Shown: positions 38,193 through 50,949, counted from the first letter of the stretch. The stretch is 64,000 nt of DNA from Malus domestica (GCF_042453785.1 NC_091674.1:27259001-27323000), one strand, 5' to 3'. Program-made: numbers and translations. Notes: a model not told the origin generated them from the sequence alone.

Positions 38193-38849
38193 ATGAACAT
38201 TATCGGCCTCATACTCTGCCTCGTTGTTTCGATGCTCCTTCTTCCCTTACCCTCTGATTCTGCTGATCCTGATCCATTACAGGACTTTTGCGTGGCGGAT
38301 TTGAGCGCGTCCGGGGCAGTTAACGGCTTTCCCTGCAAACCCGTGTCGAACACTACTGCAGATGACTTTTTCTTTGATGGACTGAGCAAACAAGGGAACA
38401 CAAGCAATGTCTTTGGGGCGAAGGTAACAACTGCGAATGTCCTTGCATTTCCTGGCCTCAATACTCTTGGGATAGCAATGAACAGGGTTGACTTTGCCCC
38501 CGGCGGTCTTAATCCGCCTCACTCGCACCCTCGTGCGAGTGAGTCGGGCGTGGTCATCGAAGGGAAGCTCCTCGTAGGGTTTGTGACAACGAGAAACGTG
38601 TACTACTCCAAGGTTTTGAGTGCTGGGCAGATGTTTGTGGTTCCACGAGGACTCGTTCACTTTCAGCTCAATGTTGGAGAAGGTAAGGCTCTGGCCTTCA
38701 CTGCTTTCAACAGTCACTTGCCTGGTTCTGTTGTACTGCCTTTAAATCTGTTCACTTCGACGCCTTTGCTCCCCGACCAAGTGTTAACTAAGGCCTTCCA
38801 AGTAGATGAAGATGTCATCAACGGCATTCGATCCAAGTTCGGGGTTTAA
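38193..38849 (+). CDS. Germin-like protein (cupin)
   Basis: Single-exon gene of 218 codons. Residues 1-24 form a signal peptide (hydrophobic [17 protein letters not shown]), so it is secreted to the cell wall. Two cysteines (about 32 and 48) stand where germins form their disulphide. Germin box A reads [20 protein letters not shown], giving HxH(x)4E, and box [19 protein letters not shown], giving the last metal-binding histidine. All four Mn ligands are therefore kept. Germin-like proteins are hexameric manganese proteins with superoxide dismutase or, in true germins, oxalate oxidase activity; which applies here cannot be told. The pseudogene at 34915 is a tandem paralogue. Subfamily is uncertain. 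Confidence 0.95.
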   Translation: MNIIGLILCLVVSMLLLPLPSDSADPDPLQDFCVADLSASGAVNGFPCKPVSNTTADDFFFDGLSKQGNTSNVFGAKVTTANVLAFPGLNTLGIAMNRVDFAPGGLNPPHSHPRASESGVVIEGKLLVGFVTTRNVYYSKVLSAGQMFVVPRGLVHFQLNVGEGKALAFTAFNSHLPGSVVLPLNLFTSTPLLPDQVLTKAFQVDEDVINGIRSKFGV

Positions 38850-39414
38850 AATACTGTGAATTTAATTTGGTTATTGGTTTTTGTTTTGGTTCTCTCTTCC
38901 CCTGCTTTCTGCTTTCTTTGTTGTTGTGTATGCGCATCGATATGTTTCTAGGTCAGTTGGTCACCAACGGATCATACTTGTTCATATTCTACTTAAACTG
39001 AAGACTAAAACTTTCACTTTCTTTCGAGGTATGCCACCGGTAGGTGTAATTAGGCGTCTCCGGCCATGACACCATGAGCCGAGGGAGGCGAAGGAGCTGA
39101 GTTTTTTTCTTTTGAGTTTTTAAGATACAAAATTATACCTGAATTTTTCCGCTGAATCTGAACCAGAAGTTCGTGACACGAAGAAATATCATGTAAAAAT
39201 AATCAGATATATTATAAATAAAATCTCGAGAGCAAGCACAAGACTTCTGTTACACATTTGAACGAAGCTGTTCTAACATATTTTCTACGGGACTAATACA
39301 ACAAAGTAGAGTATAATATTATCTAGTCAGATGATACGTACGACAATTAGATGCATCTCCTACGGAATAATCACATCTGCCACCAATTACGACTTGAAGA
39401 ATTATCCCCTGAAG
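38850..39414. other. Convergent intergenic region
   Basis: 3' flanks of the germin-like gene (+) and the bHLH gene (-). It starts with TTTG-rich probable 3' UTR sequence. No gene seen. Confidence 0.6.
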
Positions 39415-41955
39415 TTACGTTGCTCTATCGAAACTACCACCAACCTGCATATGTAGCCATTCGGGCTGTGAGCTTTGGGCGTATTCCCTTGGTGTGTGCG
39501 AGCTGAATAACAACGCCGCAGCATCAAATGGCTGTGCACCAAGCTGAAACATCAGGTCAACCCATAAGAAACTCATATAGCATATACCTAGAACATAGTT
39601 ATCTTTCCGTGCATGGAAAGAAACTTTATTCATAAAAAACAAACTTACTCAACCGATGAGACGGTAAATCATTGCAATATGAGTTAAAGGGATGAGAATA
39701 TACAGAAAAGGGACTGTGGTCCTGGGAAATAGGAGGCAGCATGATGGTGATAGCATTTAAATTCGAAATGGGAAAACGAAATCAGTACTTTATACTTCAA
39801 GGGAAATCAAGGAGTAAGAAAATATGTCATCGCAAATAATACAAGAGATTTCCTGGAATCTTTATGCATGTAGCATGGGTTAGGTTATGGAAAACGATGA
39901 GCCTAGAAGTGCCTTGGCAATGCAATAAGAAACGCACAAATACAAATCTTGGAAAACCAAGAGCAACACTGGTGTCCAGTGGCCAACTTTACAACAAGCA
40001 CACTCCTTGGTTGACAGAAATTTACATTCCTTGGATGCATCCCTAAGATTAATAAGTTTGTACAAAAATAATTCCCTAGACAAAGGTTTAAAATTGACAG
40101 GTTGTACCAAAAAAATCCCGAGACAAAGGTTTACATTCTAAAAAGCAGTAGTATCTTCAGAAATCTATTGAACCGGAAATAACAAAGCATCTCAAGGATT
40201 ACATATTGGAAAATAGTTCCAAAAAGAGTAGGTCCATGGGTTTTATGAAGGTAATAGAAGTGCAGAGTACTTACATCTTTTGGAGGAAACGCTTCAATTG
40301 TGGGATTCATGTTCACCCTTGAATTGACTGCTTCCAGCTTCATCGAAAGGAACTACAGAATAGAATAACCAGATTACAGTCTTAGGTTAATCAATTTAAA
40401 GCAAAACCATGTGACCAAGTAGCACAAGATAGAGTCAGAAGGAATAGATACCTCGACCTGGTGCTGCAGTGATTGGATGTAATTAATAATCTCATCAAGG
40501 ACGAGTGCTTTCCCAATAACCTTTTCAGAAAAAAAGTACAACATGTGTAAGGGAAACATACTTGGTGAAACAAAATTGATTTCAGAATTCAGATCACTAG
40601 ATAATTACCCAAGATGTTTAGAATAAATCTTGTAATAAAATTGGAAACAACATATTACATAACAAAGATTCCCAATACTAACTACATCGATCATATGCTC
40701 TAAGTAAATATTATGACTAACATAAAGACAACTAAACAACATCGAATACCTTATTGCATCCGGGAACCAAATCTTGGAGAACTTTCATCCTTTCGCTGAT
40801 CTTCTCTCTCCTAGCCTGCCAAAATGGGTATGGTACGCACAAGTTGAAAGAGTGAATGAATCACACTGATTTACCGAACATGTCAATAAAACAGAAACCT
40901 ATTCCCTAGCGAGATCTACAGAGCTTGATTAAGAACATGTAAACCGCAATTGATGTTCTAGATTCTAATATTGTAAATTCAAAAGGACCAAAAGTGCATT
41001 ACTCTCTCGGCTAGACTGTGGCTATCTGTAGCTTGGCCCCTTCTTGCCCTCACATGGATATAGTCTTGCTTGGGTGGCTCGGAAGGTTTAGTGCTTTCTT
41101 CAGCTGGCTTGCTGTCGCCACCAGCTGAACTTTCTTCAACTTCAGCCTTCAAATTGTCATTTTCATTTCTGGATACCGCTAATTTCATCCGCTTACCCAA
41201 ATCTTTCTGTTCGATAAACAACAATACAAAAATTCAAGAACAAGCAAACAACATACAGGCAGGCATCATTAACTGAAAATCATGCAGCTTAACTCGCTTA
41301 ACGACGCACATCACGCCATTTCCGGATGCATTAACATTCAAAACCAAGTCTTTACAGTATATAGATGGCTGAGATAGCACAATCGCAATTACACAAATTA
41401 ACCGCTTCACGCAATTATTTGCAACAAAATTTTCACTAAATTAAGTTCAAATATAAGGACCCTTGACTTAAAAAAATTCGTTCTTTTTCTTATTATTTCC
41501 ATCCATTTTCCACAATCTAGCTAATTTATGAAAGCCCACCAATAAAGTTCATTGCTTTAGCATTAATTTGCAACATTTTCTCAGAAACCAAACATAAAAT
41601 CGAGCCAAGCAATCAAATTTCACGTAAAAGAGTGAAAATTACGAACCAAGCCATTGCCACTACGAGTGGAAACCCGCTTCGAAGACTCGTCCTCATAGTT
41701 CACATCCCTTCTCTTCCTTCCACCACCGCCGCCGCCGCCGCTTTGCTCAGTCACAGTCGATTCCTCCAACGACCCATCTCTGTTCACAGAGCTATCTCCA
41801 AGCCCACCCAAACTCTGACCCAAGTTAACCACTCCGAGCCCCAACCCGCCACCGCTGCCACCGGGCTCGCCGCTGAAGGGCCAAATCTCCGCCAGGCTGT
41901 AGGATGCTGGGTTAGCTACTGAGGAGGAAGACTCGTTGATCAGTGGAGGATCCAT
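39415..41955 (-). CDS. bHLH79: bHLH transcription factor, bHLH79-like
   Basis: Six exons on minus: 41955-41647, 41206-41003, 40815-40750, 40520-40452, 40352-40275 and 39543-39415. Every exon length is a multiple of three; the protein has 284 residues, close to Arabidopsis bHLH79. It starts [16 protein letters not shown] and ends [17 protein letters not shown], both diagnostic. The bHLH domain (about 155-216) contains [20 protein letters not shown] with the H-E-R residues that contact a G-box, then helix 2 [21 protein letters not shown] poly-Gly run and an acidic linker precede it. It should act in the nucleus as a dimer; members of this subfamily XII group affect cell elongation and growth. 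The leader contains GA repeats (about 42021-42033 and 42131-42146). Confidence 0.96.
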
Positions 41956-42160
41956 TTTCTCAACAACCCGAACTCATTCGACCAGAACCCGAATCCAAAA
42001 CCGAAGCTTGAGATACCAACCGAGAGAGAGAGAGTAACGAGTGTGTGAGCTTTTGAAGAGCTAGTGCGTTTAGTGAGCTGATGGGTTATTTAACAAGTGA
42101 TTTTAGATAGAGAAAGATTTGGTTTTTAGAGAGAGAGAGAGAGAGGAAGAGCATTAATGG

Positions 42161-43590
42161 ACGAAGATGAAAGTTAGAGAGAGAAAGGGTGGGGAGTGGC
42201 AGCAGAGGGTGATCCTTTTGACTGGGGCTGGACCGGTGTTGTGCGCGCAGTGCGCCCACTGTGCATTTAAAACCCCACAGCAGGACGCTGAGAGCTGGAG
42301 CCTTTATCCTAAATTTAAGATTATTACATAATTTTAAATGACGGGAATTAAAAATTATGGATTTTCTTGTTTGGTTAACTTTAAAGAATAATATAATTTA
42401 ATACCGTTTGTTATTTCTAAACTCTCAATCATAGAAATTGAGAAATGACATCTATTTAAATTTAAATTTGGAAATTAAAGGTCCCAAATTTCAAGTTTTT
42501 TTTTTTACATGAAAATTCTAAATTTCTATGTTTATAAATCTAAATAAAGAAAATGATGCATGTCAAGTTTATTTATTTCATCCAAACATAGCATTTGGCA
42601 ATTAGGGTACTCGCTCTTTTGCAAGAGACACGTGGCATGAGCATTGTTCTTGGGTTTTTTATTAACTTATTATTATTATTTTTTTGTTTTGTGCGAGTTG
42701 CTTAATTGGTTGATCTAAACCAGATATGGGATCAAGTGCCCAACCAATACATTATTACAAGGAAAGTAGAGATCAAAGGATCCAAACCCGCCTGTATTTC
42801 AAATAACTTAATATTCCACTGGCTTTATTTCTTCATTTTCGAAAAAACAACATTTTAATATAATTCTGATTTACAGTTATCTTAGTGTAACAAAACATAC
42901 ACATTATTATGACCATGTTGATCAGATCAATTAACCTAATTTACATATGCATACTTAAAAACATCACTAATTAGATTTTTATTGTTTCAATCTATTCTAA
43001 TTGACGTTAATTAGGAATCAAATTTCGATGCATGTGTGTTGACCAGTTGACCTAATTTTACATTTGAGCAATTTACAACCATGTTGAAGTAACGTGCCAA
43101 ATTTCCGTAGTAAATGCAAATTACCCTATTTAAAATAGTGCCTAGAAAGTGAAAGCAACTGTTCATGTGTGGAAATTTTCAAATTGGGGAATCATATTCT
43201 CTTTCAAAGAGAGCATGGGTGGTAAAAAACAAGGGTTGGTGGAGGTACTTGCAATAGTGAACAACACAAACCCTCCAAATTTATTGCTCAAAGAATTTTA
43301 TGTTGGGGGAAAAAATGCTTTTCTCTTTCTAATTTCCTTTATTTTAAGAGCTAAGTAGCTTGGATAATTGGAAATATAGCACCATCAATACCTAACCCTT
43401 CTTTTTCTCATTTGTCACAAGTATTAATGGTGGTGCCTAACTTGCTTAGCAAAAAAATGGTAGCAAGAATAGTTACACTTGAGAAAGTGTTTTTGAGATT
43501 ATGTCCAAGATAGTTTTGTACTTTGCCAAACTCATGTGCCTTTGTGGAATCTTGGGCAGTTGCCAAAAGTTGACTTGAGTGGCTTATGGC
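42161..43590. other. bHLH promoter and AT-rich intergenic DNA
   Basis: Upstream DNA of the bHLH gene followed by AT-rich sequence. The part 42305-42600 has loosely inverted AAATTT-rich ends like a decayed MITE. No coding region recognised. Confidence 0.4.
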
Positions 43591-43759
43591 TGGTTGGAAG
43601 TACTTTTAAAATAACTGAAAATGCTTTTAGATAAAATACTTTTACGTTTCGAAAGCACTTCAAGTACTTTTTTAGGATTCATTTGCACTTTTGTTAAGGA
43701 TTTGTTTCAAAACATTTCCACTAAAAACGCTTTCAGTTATTTTAAAAACACTTCCAAAT
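43591..43759. mobile_element. MITE with GGAAGT..TTTTAAAATAACTGAAA inverted ends
   Basis: The left end TTGGAAGTACTTTTAAAATA and the reversed right end TTGGAAGTGTTTTTAAAATA match for about 45 bp, continuing as ACTGAAA..GCTTTTAG. About 170 bp. Fragments of the same family (AAAAAGCACTTTTAGCTCC) lie in the MYB gene's second intron near 52678. Confidence 0.7.
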
Positions 43760-44538
43760 GAGTTAATTTTCCTCTTAAAAGCTCCTACTCCTAATTTGGT
43801 TATCAAAACGTGATGCATTATCATGGATTTGCCCATTTGCCCATTTCATTTTCACGTCCACCTCATACAATGTTGTACCTGCCTCACTTCAAAACCGATG
43901 TCTATTTCTCAAGAGATTTACATGTACACTCTCTAAAGTTATTGTAGCGTTTCAAGCCAATAATATAATATTATGTGTTTTAATTTCACATGACATCGCT
44001 CTATTGTTCTGAAATGCTACGGTGGTGTACTGAGAGGTGCAATGAAGCCTTCATCCAAATTTCCATGAAGCAACGAACTTGGCTGTTTTGAAGTTGTTGC
44101 AGGACAATATTTGGGTTGCTTGAAGTTGAAGTGCCTTCATAATTTTGAACAGAAATGATAAACGTAGACAAAGAAGAAAACAGTACAAACTGTACCATGC
44201 CAACTATTTTGTGTAAGAACTTCAACTTCCTGTTGGGTTGGGAAATTACCAGGTCAACTTTATTCTGCAGTCCCTAGTACATGGAACTGTTACAAAATAT
44301 GTTCTGCTACCTTTGCTATATGTGGCTACTTTGTCAATGCTCTAGAACAAAATCTCTGCCCTTCTGCATGTGATTGCCGTAAAATCTACCGCACTCGATT
44401 TCTTCTTCTCAATCATTGTTCCTTCTACATTTTTGAGGTTTTTTAGTATGAATCGAAACATAGTATCGAACGGAAATCTCTAACTGTTGAATTATCAACC
44501 GCATACTCAGTCATTCATTCACCTAGTATGGAACATAA

Positions 44539-44946
44539 GAGTAAATTGTAGCTGTGGTCCCTTAACTTTAACTTAATTGGAGCAATGGTCCCTCAACTCA
44601 TCAAAATGTGCAGTTATGGTCTCTCAACTAAAAATACATTACCATTGGTCCTTTTAATTTTAATCCAATTGTAGCAATGGTCATTTCAACATAACTCGTT
44701 TTGACAAAAACTTTGACGTAGTTGACGAAAATGACCATAATTACACACTTTGATGAGTTAAGGGACCCTAATTATATAAATGGTTATTCCAACATAACTT
44801 ATTTTGACAAAATTTTGATGAAATTGATGAAAATGACTATAGCTACACATTTTGATAAGTTGAAGAACCAATGATAATGGATTTTTAGTTGAGGGACCAT
44901 TGCTACAATTTGATTAAAGTTGAGAGATCATTGCTACAATTTACTC
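44539..44946. mobile_element. Mutator-like MITE with 9-bp target duplication
   Basis: Starts GAGTAAATTGTAGC and ends, reversed, the same; terminal inverted repeats run about 55 bp (GGTCCCTTAACTTTAA / GATCTCTCAACTTTAA). The 9-bp word GGAACATAA flanks it exactly (44530-44538 and 44947-44955), typical of Mutator-superfamily insertion. 408 bp, no ORF. Confidence 0.85.
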
Positions 44947-45713
44947 GGAACATAATCTTTAATTGTTGAATTCTCAACCGTACACTCAATCATTCATTCA
45001 CCTGGTCAATGTTATGTGCTTGGTCCGTTCTGTAATTTTCGCTCCATCCATACTAAGAATAGAAGGTTTATTTGCAGAATTATCATTTCCAAAAGTTCCA
45101 TTTATGCCCATCAAGATTAATAAGTGACGGATTAGTAACACCTAAATGAGGTGTTTTTTTTACCTTTTTTTTTGGGTGAAGAGGTTTTTTTTTTTCCTTT
45201 TGCCGAGGCAGTAATCTAAACTACTATAGTTAATAGGAAGAGAAATTCGAACTTGGGAGAAAGGGACCGAAAAATCCGTCCTTAATCAGCTGACCTAACC
45301 TATATGTACATAAAAATGGGAATTTCAATTTTATGCCAATGCAAAGTAGTTTAAGTATTACAGTTTGTGTTGATGTTCACTAGGAAATCCAACGCTCAGA
45401 TTTGCTTGGATGGAGAACGGGCCAGTTACTCACTCACTGCCATCAGAAATTGAATTCGGGCTGGGGATGGCATGCCCAAATTTGAAGTCCAAACTGATAG
45501 AGGTGAAAAGACAATTTTAGTCCATCCAAATTATTCAGGACTCCCTTTTAAAATGGTCCCATGCCTCCACTTAAAAAACTACTATCTAGTTGATATTTCT
45601 TCGATTGTAAGTGAAATGTCTTAAGTTCGATTCTCGTTAAAAATAAATTTAACCTACATTATTACTAGTCAATTGTGAGGTTGAACCCATTCTCCACCCC
45701 CATATCGTTTGTT

Positions 45714-45737
45714 CAAAAAAAAAAAAAAAAAAAAAAT
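45714..45737 (+). repeat. Poly(A) tract
   Basis: About 22 A residues after CGTTTGTTC. Could be the tail of a retroposed sequence, but no body is recognised upstream. Confidence 0.6.
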
Positions 45738-46236
45738 TGGAAAAGAAGAAGAATGTCCCATGCCCTACTGTTTGCTGGAACAAAAGTCCCCAATTTACAA
45801 GCAAGAGTAAATGATTTGGGGGGTAGGGGGGTGTCCTCTTGAGTCTCGGACCAAGCTACCAATAATATAGGATGAGATACAAATACAATGTAAGTTTGGA
45901 AAACAGAACACATTTTTGGATATGATGGATTGAGTTCTACTTTCCATACTTCTGTAATCATAATGCACTAAAGATCCGATGAGCGAAATCTGTTTTGTCA
46001 CCGGTTGTATAATTATGCGTTATACCTCATGTGACACGAGAGAGATACGTGATTGTTTAAACCGGTAACACCTAAGAACAAAACGAACACAGAAAGCGAA
46101 AAATGTAACACATATATTTATGGTTTTATAACAGTGATATGATTACACTGGAAAGAAGAAGAATGCAGGGACTTAATTCTTGAGCTTTCCAGAACTTTCT
46201 TCCTACCCTAAAAAAAGTCTTAAACTTTTCAGATTT

Positions 46237-47321
46237 TCAGTCTGCTCTTTGTACGGTGGTCTTAAACAAGAGGATGTACAACTTTTGATCCATTGAGAAA
46301 TACAGAAACCCACTTACTGAGTGTGTCACAAAAGACCCAAAACTTGTTCCTACAATGCAGTGCCATGCTGGCCCATATACCCCATCAAATTCCTGCATAA
46401 CAATTACCCAACCCTGTCATTTGCACATAGACGGACTAACGACTCACTACTAATCACACGCACAGCAAATGTGAGGTTTTATTACAAAAGATCTCGGTGC
46501 TATTAGTGGTAGAACCATTCATTATATAATGTGGTTTTGAAGTGGGACTTTTTGAGTTCTTTAAACCCCACAAAAACAATTACCACCTAATCATAAAACT
46601 CACAAAACCCATATCACATAATCACCAAAAACCTAAGCAAAATCGAAAGTTAACATCCTAATCATGATAATTAAGCTCATAATTAAGTTACCTTCTTGAG
46701 AGTCAAAGCAAGAGTCTTGGAGGTGAACTTTTCCAGGCTATCATGTGTCTTTCTTGCACACTCCACTGCATGGATCTGCATAAATGGTGGCATATCAGCT
46801 GAAACAACTCTCACCCCATTACTTGCTAACACATCCGCCAACTGCACCTGCGGCTCGGATAGGGATCTCCTCCTTCCTCCGCCGCCGCTCCCGGCGGACG
46901 AAACCGACAGCCTTCTCCCGCTATCCAACTCCTTCTCTTTCTCAAAATCCACCAATCCCTTTTGAGCTTCCTTCTTCTTCACCACGACGACGACATCCTT
47001 ATTGGGTTTTCTGGATTTTTCCGATTCCTTTGTTTTCTTGCTCTGTTTTTCGATTCTGGGGTCGAATGATTTGAGCTGAGGATTCGATTTGAGGGAAGAC
47101 TTGGAGGAATCCATGGACGCCGACATCGATTTGGCCTGCAAACGAGTGTCCATGAGGCTCTGAGAAGTGCGGGGTCGTTGAGTTGCGATGAATCTTGAGG
47201 TGGGGTTGGAGGTGGAAGAGGGTTTAGAGGGCAGGGAAGGAGGATCTAGGTAAGTGGAGGGCTTGGAATGTTTTGGCTCTGTCGCTGCTAGCATGCGCCG
47301 GTGGGTGGCGCGGTCGGACAT
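46237..47321 (-). CDS. LC8-type dynein light chain protein with long N-terminal extension
   Basis: Two exons on minus: 47321-46692 (210 codons) and 46392-46237 (51 codons plus stop), 261 residues. The N-terminal 170 residues are Ser/Lys-rich and probably disordered. The C-terminal 90 residues are an LC8 domain: ADMPPFMQIHAVECARKTHD, then EFDGVYGPAWHCIVGTSFGS and FVTHSVSGFLYF. The WHCIVG.SFGSFVTH strand is the LC8 target-binding edge. Flowering plants lack cytoplasmic dynein, so such proteins are thought to act as general dimerising hubs, for example at nuclear pores or in myosin complexes. A consensus splice donor GTAAGT lies inside exon 2. Promoter carries an 11-G run at 47378-47389. Confidence 0.92.
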
Positions 47322-47739
47322 GGTGGTGTTTTTTGGGCGGTGGTGGGTGGACCGTGGATGAATGGGAGGAAATGGGAGGGGGGGGGGGGTATGGATTTTG
47401 TGTTGATATGCTTTTGGGTCAGTGGTGGGGTTTGGGTGAATTGGGACTTGTGTGGTGAGATCTAGTCACTTTTGAGTTCTAAAATGCGCCGTTGGCGGAG
47501 GAAAAGGTCGGGAGGGTCCCTAGTGATGTTTTGACCGTTGACTCACCCAACTATCTAAATTCGTATGGGGTTTTAGTGTTGCCTAGCTAGGGCAAACATT
47601 TTTGGGATCTTGTCTCGTAATTTTAGCATAGCGGAAGGAATTTGGGTTGCTACCCTACAAATTCTATTTTTTGTTGGAGGATGTCTCAGGTTTACCTTAT
47701 AGGGGTGCGAGAATGATTTATATTTGTAATGAGTTTGAT

Positions 47740-48070
47740 ACTAAGTTGTAATTAGTGTGCCTAAATGTCTACGTCATGGTATTTTTTGCTAAATTAGTGT
47801 ACTAAAATGTCCATACCTAAATATATTATAGTGAATTAGTAGCACATAAGAAAATATGCAAAAACATAATTGTACCGAAAAACTCCGTACCTAAATATAT
47901 GATACTAAACTAGTGTACCGAAATGTCGGTACCTGAATATATTATAATAAATTAGTGTACCGAAATGTCCGTTTCTATACATATTATACTAACCTAGTGT
48001 ACCGAAATGTTCGTACCCAAATATATTGTAATGAATTAGTGGCACATAAGAAAATATGCAAAAACATGTG
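47740..48070 (+). repeat. About 42-bp imperfect minisatellite
   Basis: Repeated TAGTGTACCGAAATGTC and GTACCTAAATATATTATA words, five or so units of about 42 bp, and a longer GCACATAAGAAAATATGCAA insert occurring twice (47843 and 48042). Lies between the LC8 gene and the next gene. AT-rich and non-coding. Confidence 0.7.
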
Positions 48071-48972
48071 TACAAAAAAATCTTTACAAAAATATTTTCT
48101 TATATACGATACTTACCATAATGAGAATTAAAATTTATAATATTTTCATATAATTTAATTTATGAACACCATAAAATTATAAATAAATAAATAAAAGAGA
48201 CATTTAATATGCTGGCATTAAATAGAGTTTAGGAACTAAAATCAATTTTTAATCTTGTATAAGATATTTTTCTAAATTTCATCTTATTTAAGGATTAAAA
48301 TCTAGTTTTCCATATCTTTATAAACGTCATATGACGTTGTTTACTTGTTGGGTAACTTTAAAGCACAAGATATGACCTCATACAAAATTAGTTAATGAAG
48401 ATGGATTTTACTTAAAAACTGAATAATAATACTAATAGAAACAATAAACTACATTAAGTAGCTTTTGGTTTTGTCATAGCTGTCTCCACTTAGTTGAAAG
48501 CGGTCTTAAATTTAGCTCAGAAATGCTATGATGGCATGTATTTGTGATGAATTCGATATATAATTGTGGCTATACTTGTCGAGAGATTACTAACTCATTT
48601 ATTATAGCCAGCCCATTCTAGCGTCCAAGTTTTGTTGTGGAAAACACTGTAGTTTCTCAAGAATGTGTTCCATAAATTCACCAAAATTATCAGTACGCAT
48701 GTTGCAGGCTAAAGAAATTCAATACAGCTTAATTGAACAAGCATTACCAATTTACAAAGATACAAGGAGACATGAAATTTTGGCCGTGCCGGGGACGACG
48801 AGGAGGAGGAAAAACGAAAAGGGATGCCAACTGAGACAGTTTTCTGATCCTTGAAAGCCCCCCGGATTTGAATACAAGGACGACAGGGCCATAGATATCA
48901 AATATCGATCAACCAGACACTGGTGTTCAAAAAAGAGCCCCATTGTAAACAAGGGGAGTACACAGCCCGATT
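48071..48972. other. Intergenic, no gene seen
   Basis: AT-rich sequence leading to the probable 3' UTR of the gene at 48973. Nothing recognisable apart from short AT repeats. Confidence 0.5.
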
Positions 48973-50749
48973 CTAATTCCATGGACTTGGCAATCGAGCA
49001 TCTCTGAAAGCAGAAGTGCCGCCAGATGCCGCAGGGGACGGAGAGGATGCCATGTAATTTGTTCCTGATACGGATAACGTGGGTAGATTTGCAGGATGCC
49101 CCAGTTGCCCTATGGGAGCAAAGCGTGATGGACTAGTACCGGTTGCCCCTAAACTTGCTCGAGAGGGGTGTGGAACCTGCACAGAAATTTGATAACTGAA
49201 AATGAGTTCACGAAATAATAGCAAAGCAAAGAAACATCAATTGCAAAATAGTTCCTCGTATTTCTAATCTCTCACGAAAACTGCTTTGCTTGTCCAACAC
49301 TTGAAATTCAAAAGATTCTTAATTTATATGCTCCCACAAGATAATAGAAAACCATCAACACAGTAGTCGACACAAATGAAAACAAGAACGATTACGTTGT
49401 AGCAGAAGTAGTAACCAAAATGCATTACCACATTGTGCTGAATATGACCTGGCCTTCTGAGAGGAGACTCTGAAGATGGGGATGTGCTGTTCATCCGGAA
49501 CATATGGCGAGATTGAATGTTATGATTTGAAAGCTCATCGCTCTCAACCCCTTCCATCTCAAGGTTTGCCTCCGAGCCCACCCTAGCAGCAGCGTGCCTA
49601 GTCATTGAACCGGAGTCATTTGTTACATCCACTTGAAGTGATACAGACGGGCGAACCACCACTCCTTGCATGGAATTTCGTCTCTTTAACTCCTCCTCTG
49701 CATTTAAGATCTGTAAACCAACACAAAAGAACTCCCTAGTATCGATCCCTCCCAATGTTAACATAAACAAACACACAAATCGACTATGGACCCAAAACTT
49801 ACCTGCTTCAACACTTGAACTAGATTATGTTTCTTTTGATTCAAAACCTGCAGCTTCTCCTCAACTTCTCTTTTCCTCTTTTGATTGTCACTTAACTCCT
49901 CCTCCTCCTCTTTGTTGCATCTCTATCATATAAACAAACAATTGCAGTTACTAAACACAAATCGAAACTACACTAAACAGTTCAGCAAATCAAAATGCAC
50001 ATCTCTATCATATAAACAAACAATTGCAGTTACTAAACACGAATCGAAACTACACTAAACAGTTCAGCAAATCAAAATGCATGCTTGTGCTGTATAGATT
50101 TAAGTTGTTCTTTCTCCACACATTACAGTTTAAATCCAATTTTCATACTCCAGTTTAAGAACACAAACCCATAAAAATGCCCAATTCGAAAACAAAACTT
50201 TCCAAACCAATTCAGAATCCTATTGAAAACCAGATATAAATACACATATAGATGTAGATATACCTCAGAATTAGGGTTTTCCACTTCATCCAATTTATCA
50301 ACCTTCACAGCCAGTGAACTCGCACCAACATCCGCAACATCCGACTCTTTCTCAATCAAATCGGGCTTAAGAGCAGGCGGCGAATCGGACTCACCGCCGG
50401 ATTTCACCGCAGAATCAGCACCGTCCGATTGCTTCCCATCCTTCTTCTCCCCGGACGGCCCAGCTGCGCAATCATCATCAACATTCTCCGGCGCTTCAAA
50501 TTTAATCGTGGGGTGAGACAAATCTCCCGCCTTTGGAGCTTCGTTGAGCTGGTCCAGGACAAAATCAGGGTCAGGGTTAGAGGAGGCGGCGTCGGGGAGG
50601 GCGGAGCGGAGGCGGGAGAGAGCTACAGAGCGGCGGGTTAAAAGGGATTTGAAGTCCTTGAGGGAAATCTTAGGGGTTGGCATAAGCCACCGACGCGGTA
50701 CGTCGGGAACTCTGTGGAGGTTTCCTCTGTACAACGAAATCGCCACCAT
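48973..50749 (-). CDS. Conserved plant protein of unknown function
   Basis: Four exons on minus: 50749-50264, 49922-49803, 49710-49429 and 49176-48973, all multiples of three, 363 residues. I do not recognise a named family, but the N-terminus MVAISLYRGNLHRVPDVPRR then WLMPTPKISLKDFKSLLTRR has the look of a strongly conserved plant-specific motif. Residues 163-205 form a charged coiled coil (NKEEEEELSDNQKRKREVEE then KLQVLNQKKHNLVQVLKQ), continuing into LNAEEELKRR. The C-terminal 130 residues are Ser/Pro-rich and low in complexity. The start was chosen at 50749 because upstream codons look like leader. Intron 1 contains an 82-bp tandem duplication of its own acceptor region. Likely nuclear or cytosolic scaffold, but that is a guess. 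Confidence 0.88.
49921..50084 (-). repeat. 82-bp tandem duplication copying a 3' splice site
   Basis: Two copies of an 82-bp unit (49921-50002 and 50003-50084) nearly identical, beginning CTCTATCATATAAACAAACA on plus. The acceptor used by exon 2 lies at the edge of the first copy, and the second carries the same GATAG on the minus strand. Confidence 0.92.
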
Positions 50750-50949
50750 TTTTGTAGGAATTTTTTTGTTCTTCTGCAATTTCTCTGTTGCTCTCTGCTC
50801 TTTGCTTTTTTGAATTAATGATGAATTATCAGAATTAATAAATAAGTAAATAAATAAACGACTTGTAGTGAAAAGTAAACGAGGACCATTCACTAATCGA
50901 GAGGTGAAGTTAATTAGGCAGCGCGGGTAAAACACTCGTTACCGCTGTT

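Noticed and set aside
38881-39069. Short frame after the germin-like gene
   Set aside because: Lies in the probable 3' UTR; no similarity to any family known to me.
45714-45737. Retroposed processed gene ending in the poly(A) tract
   Set aside because: No coding sequence or mRNA-like body found upstream of the tract.
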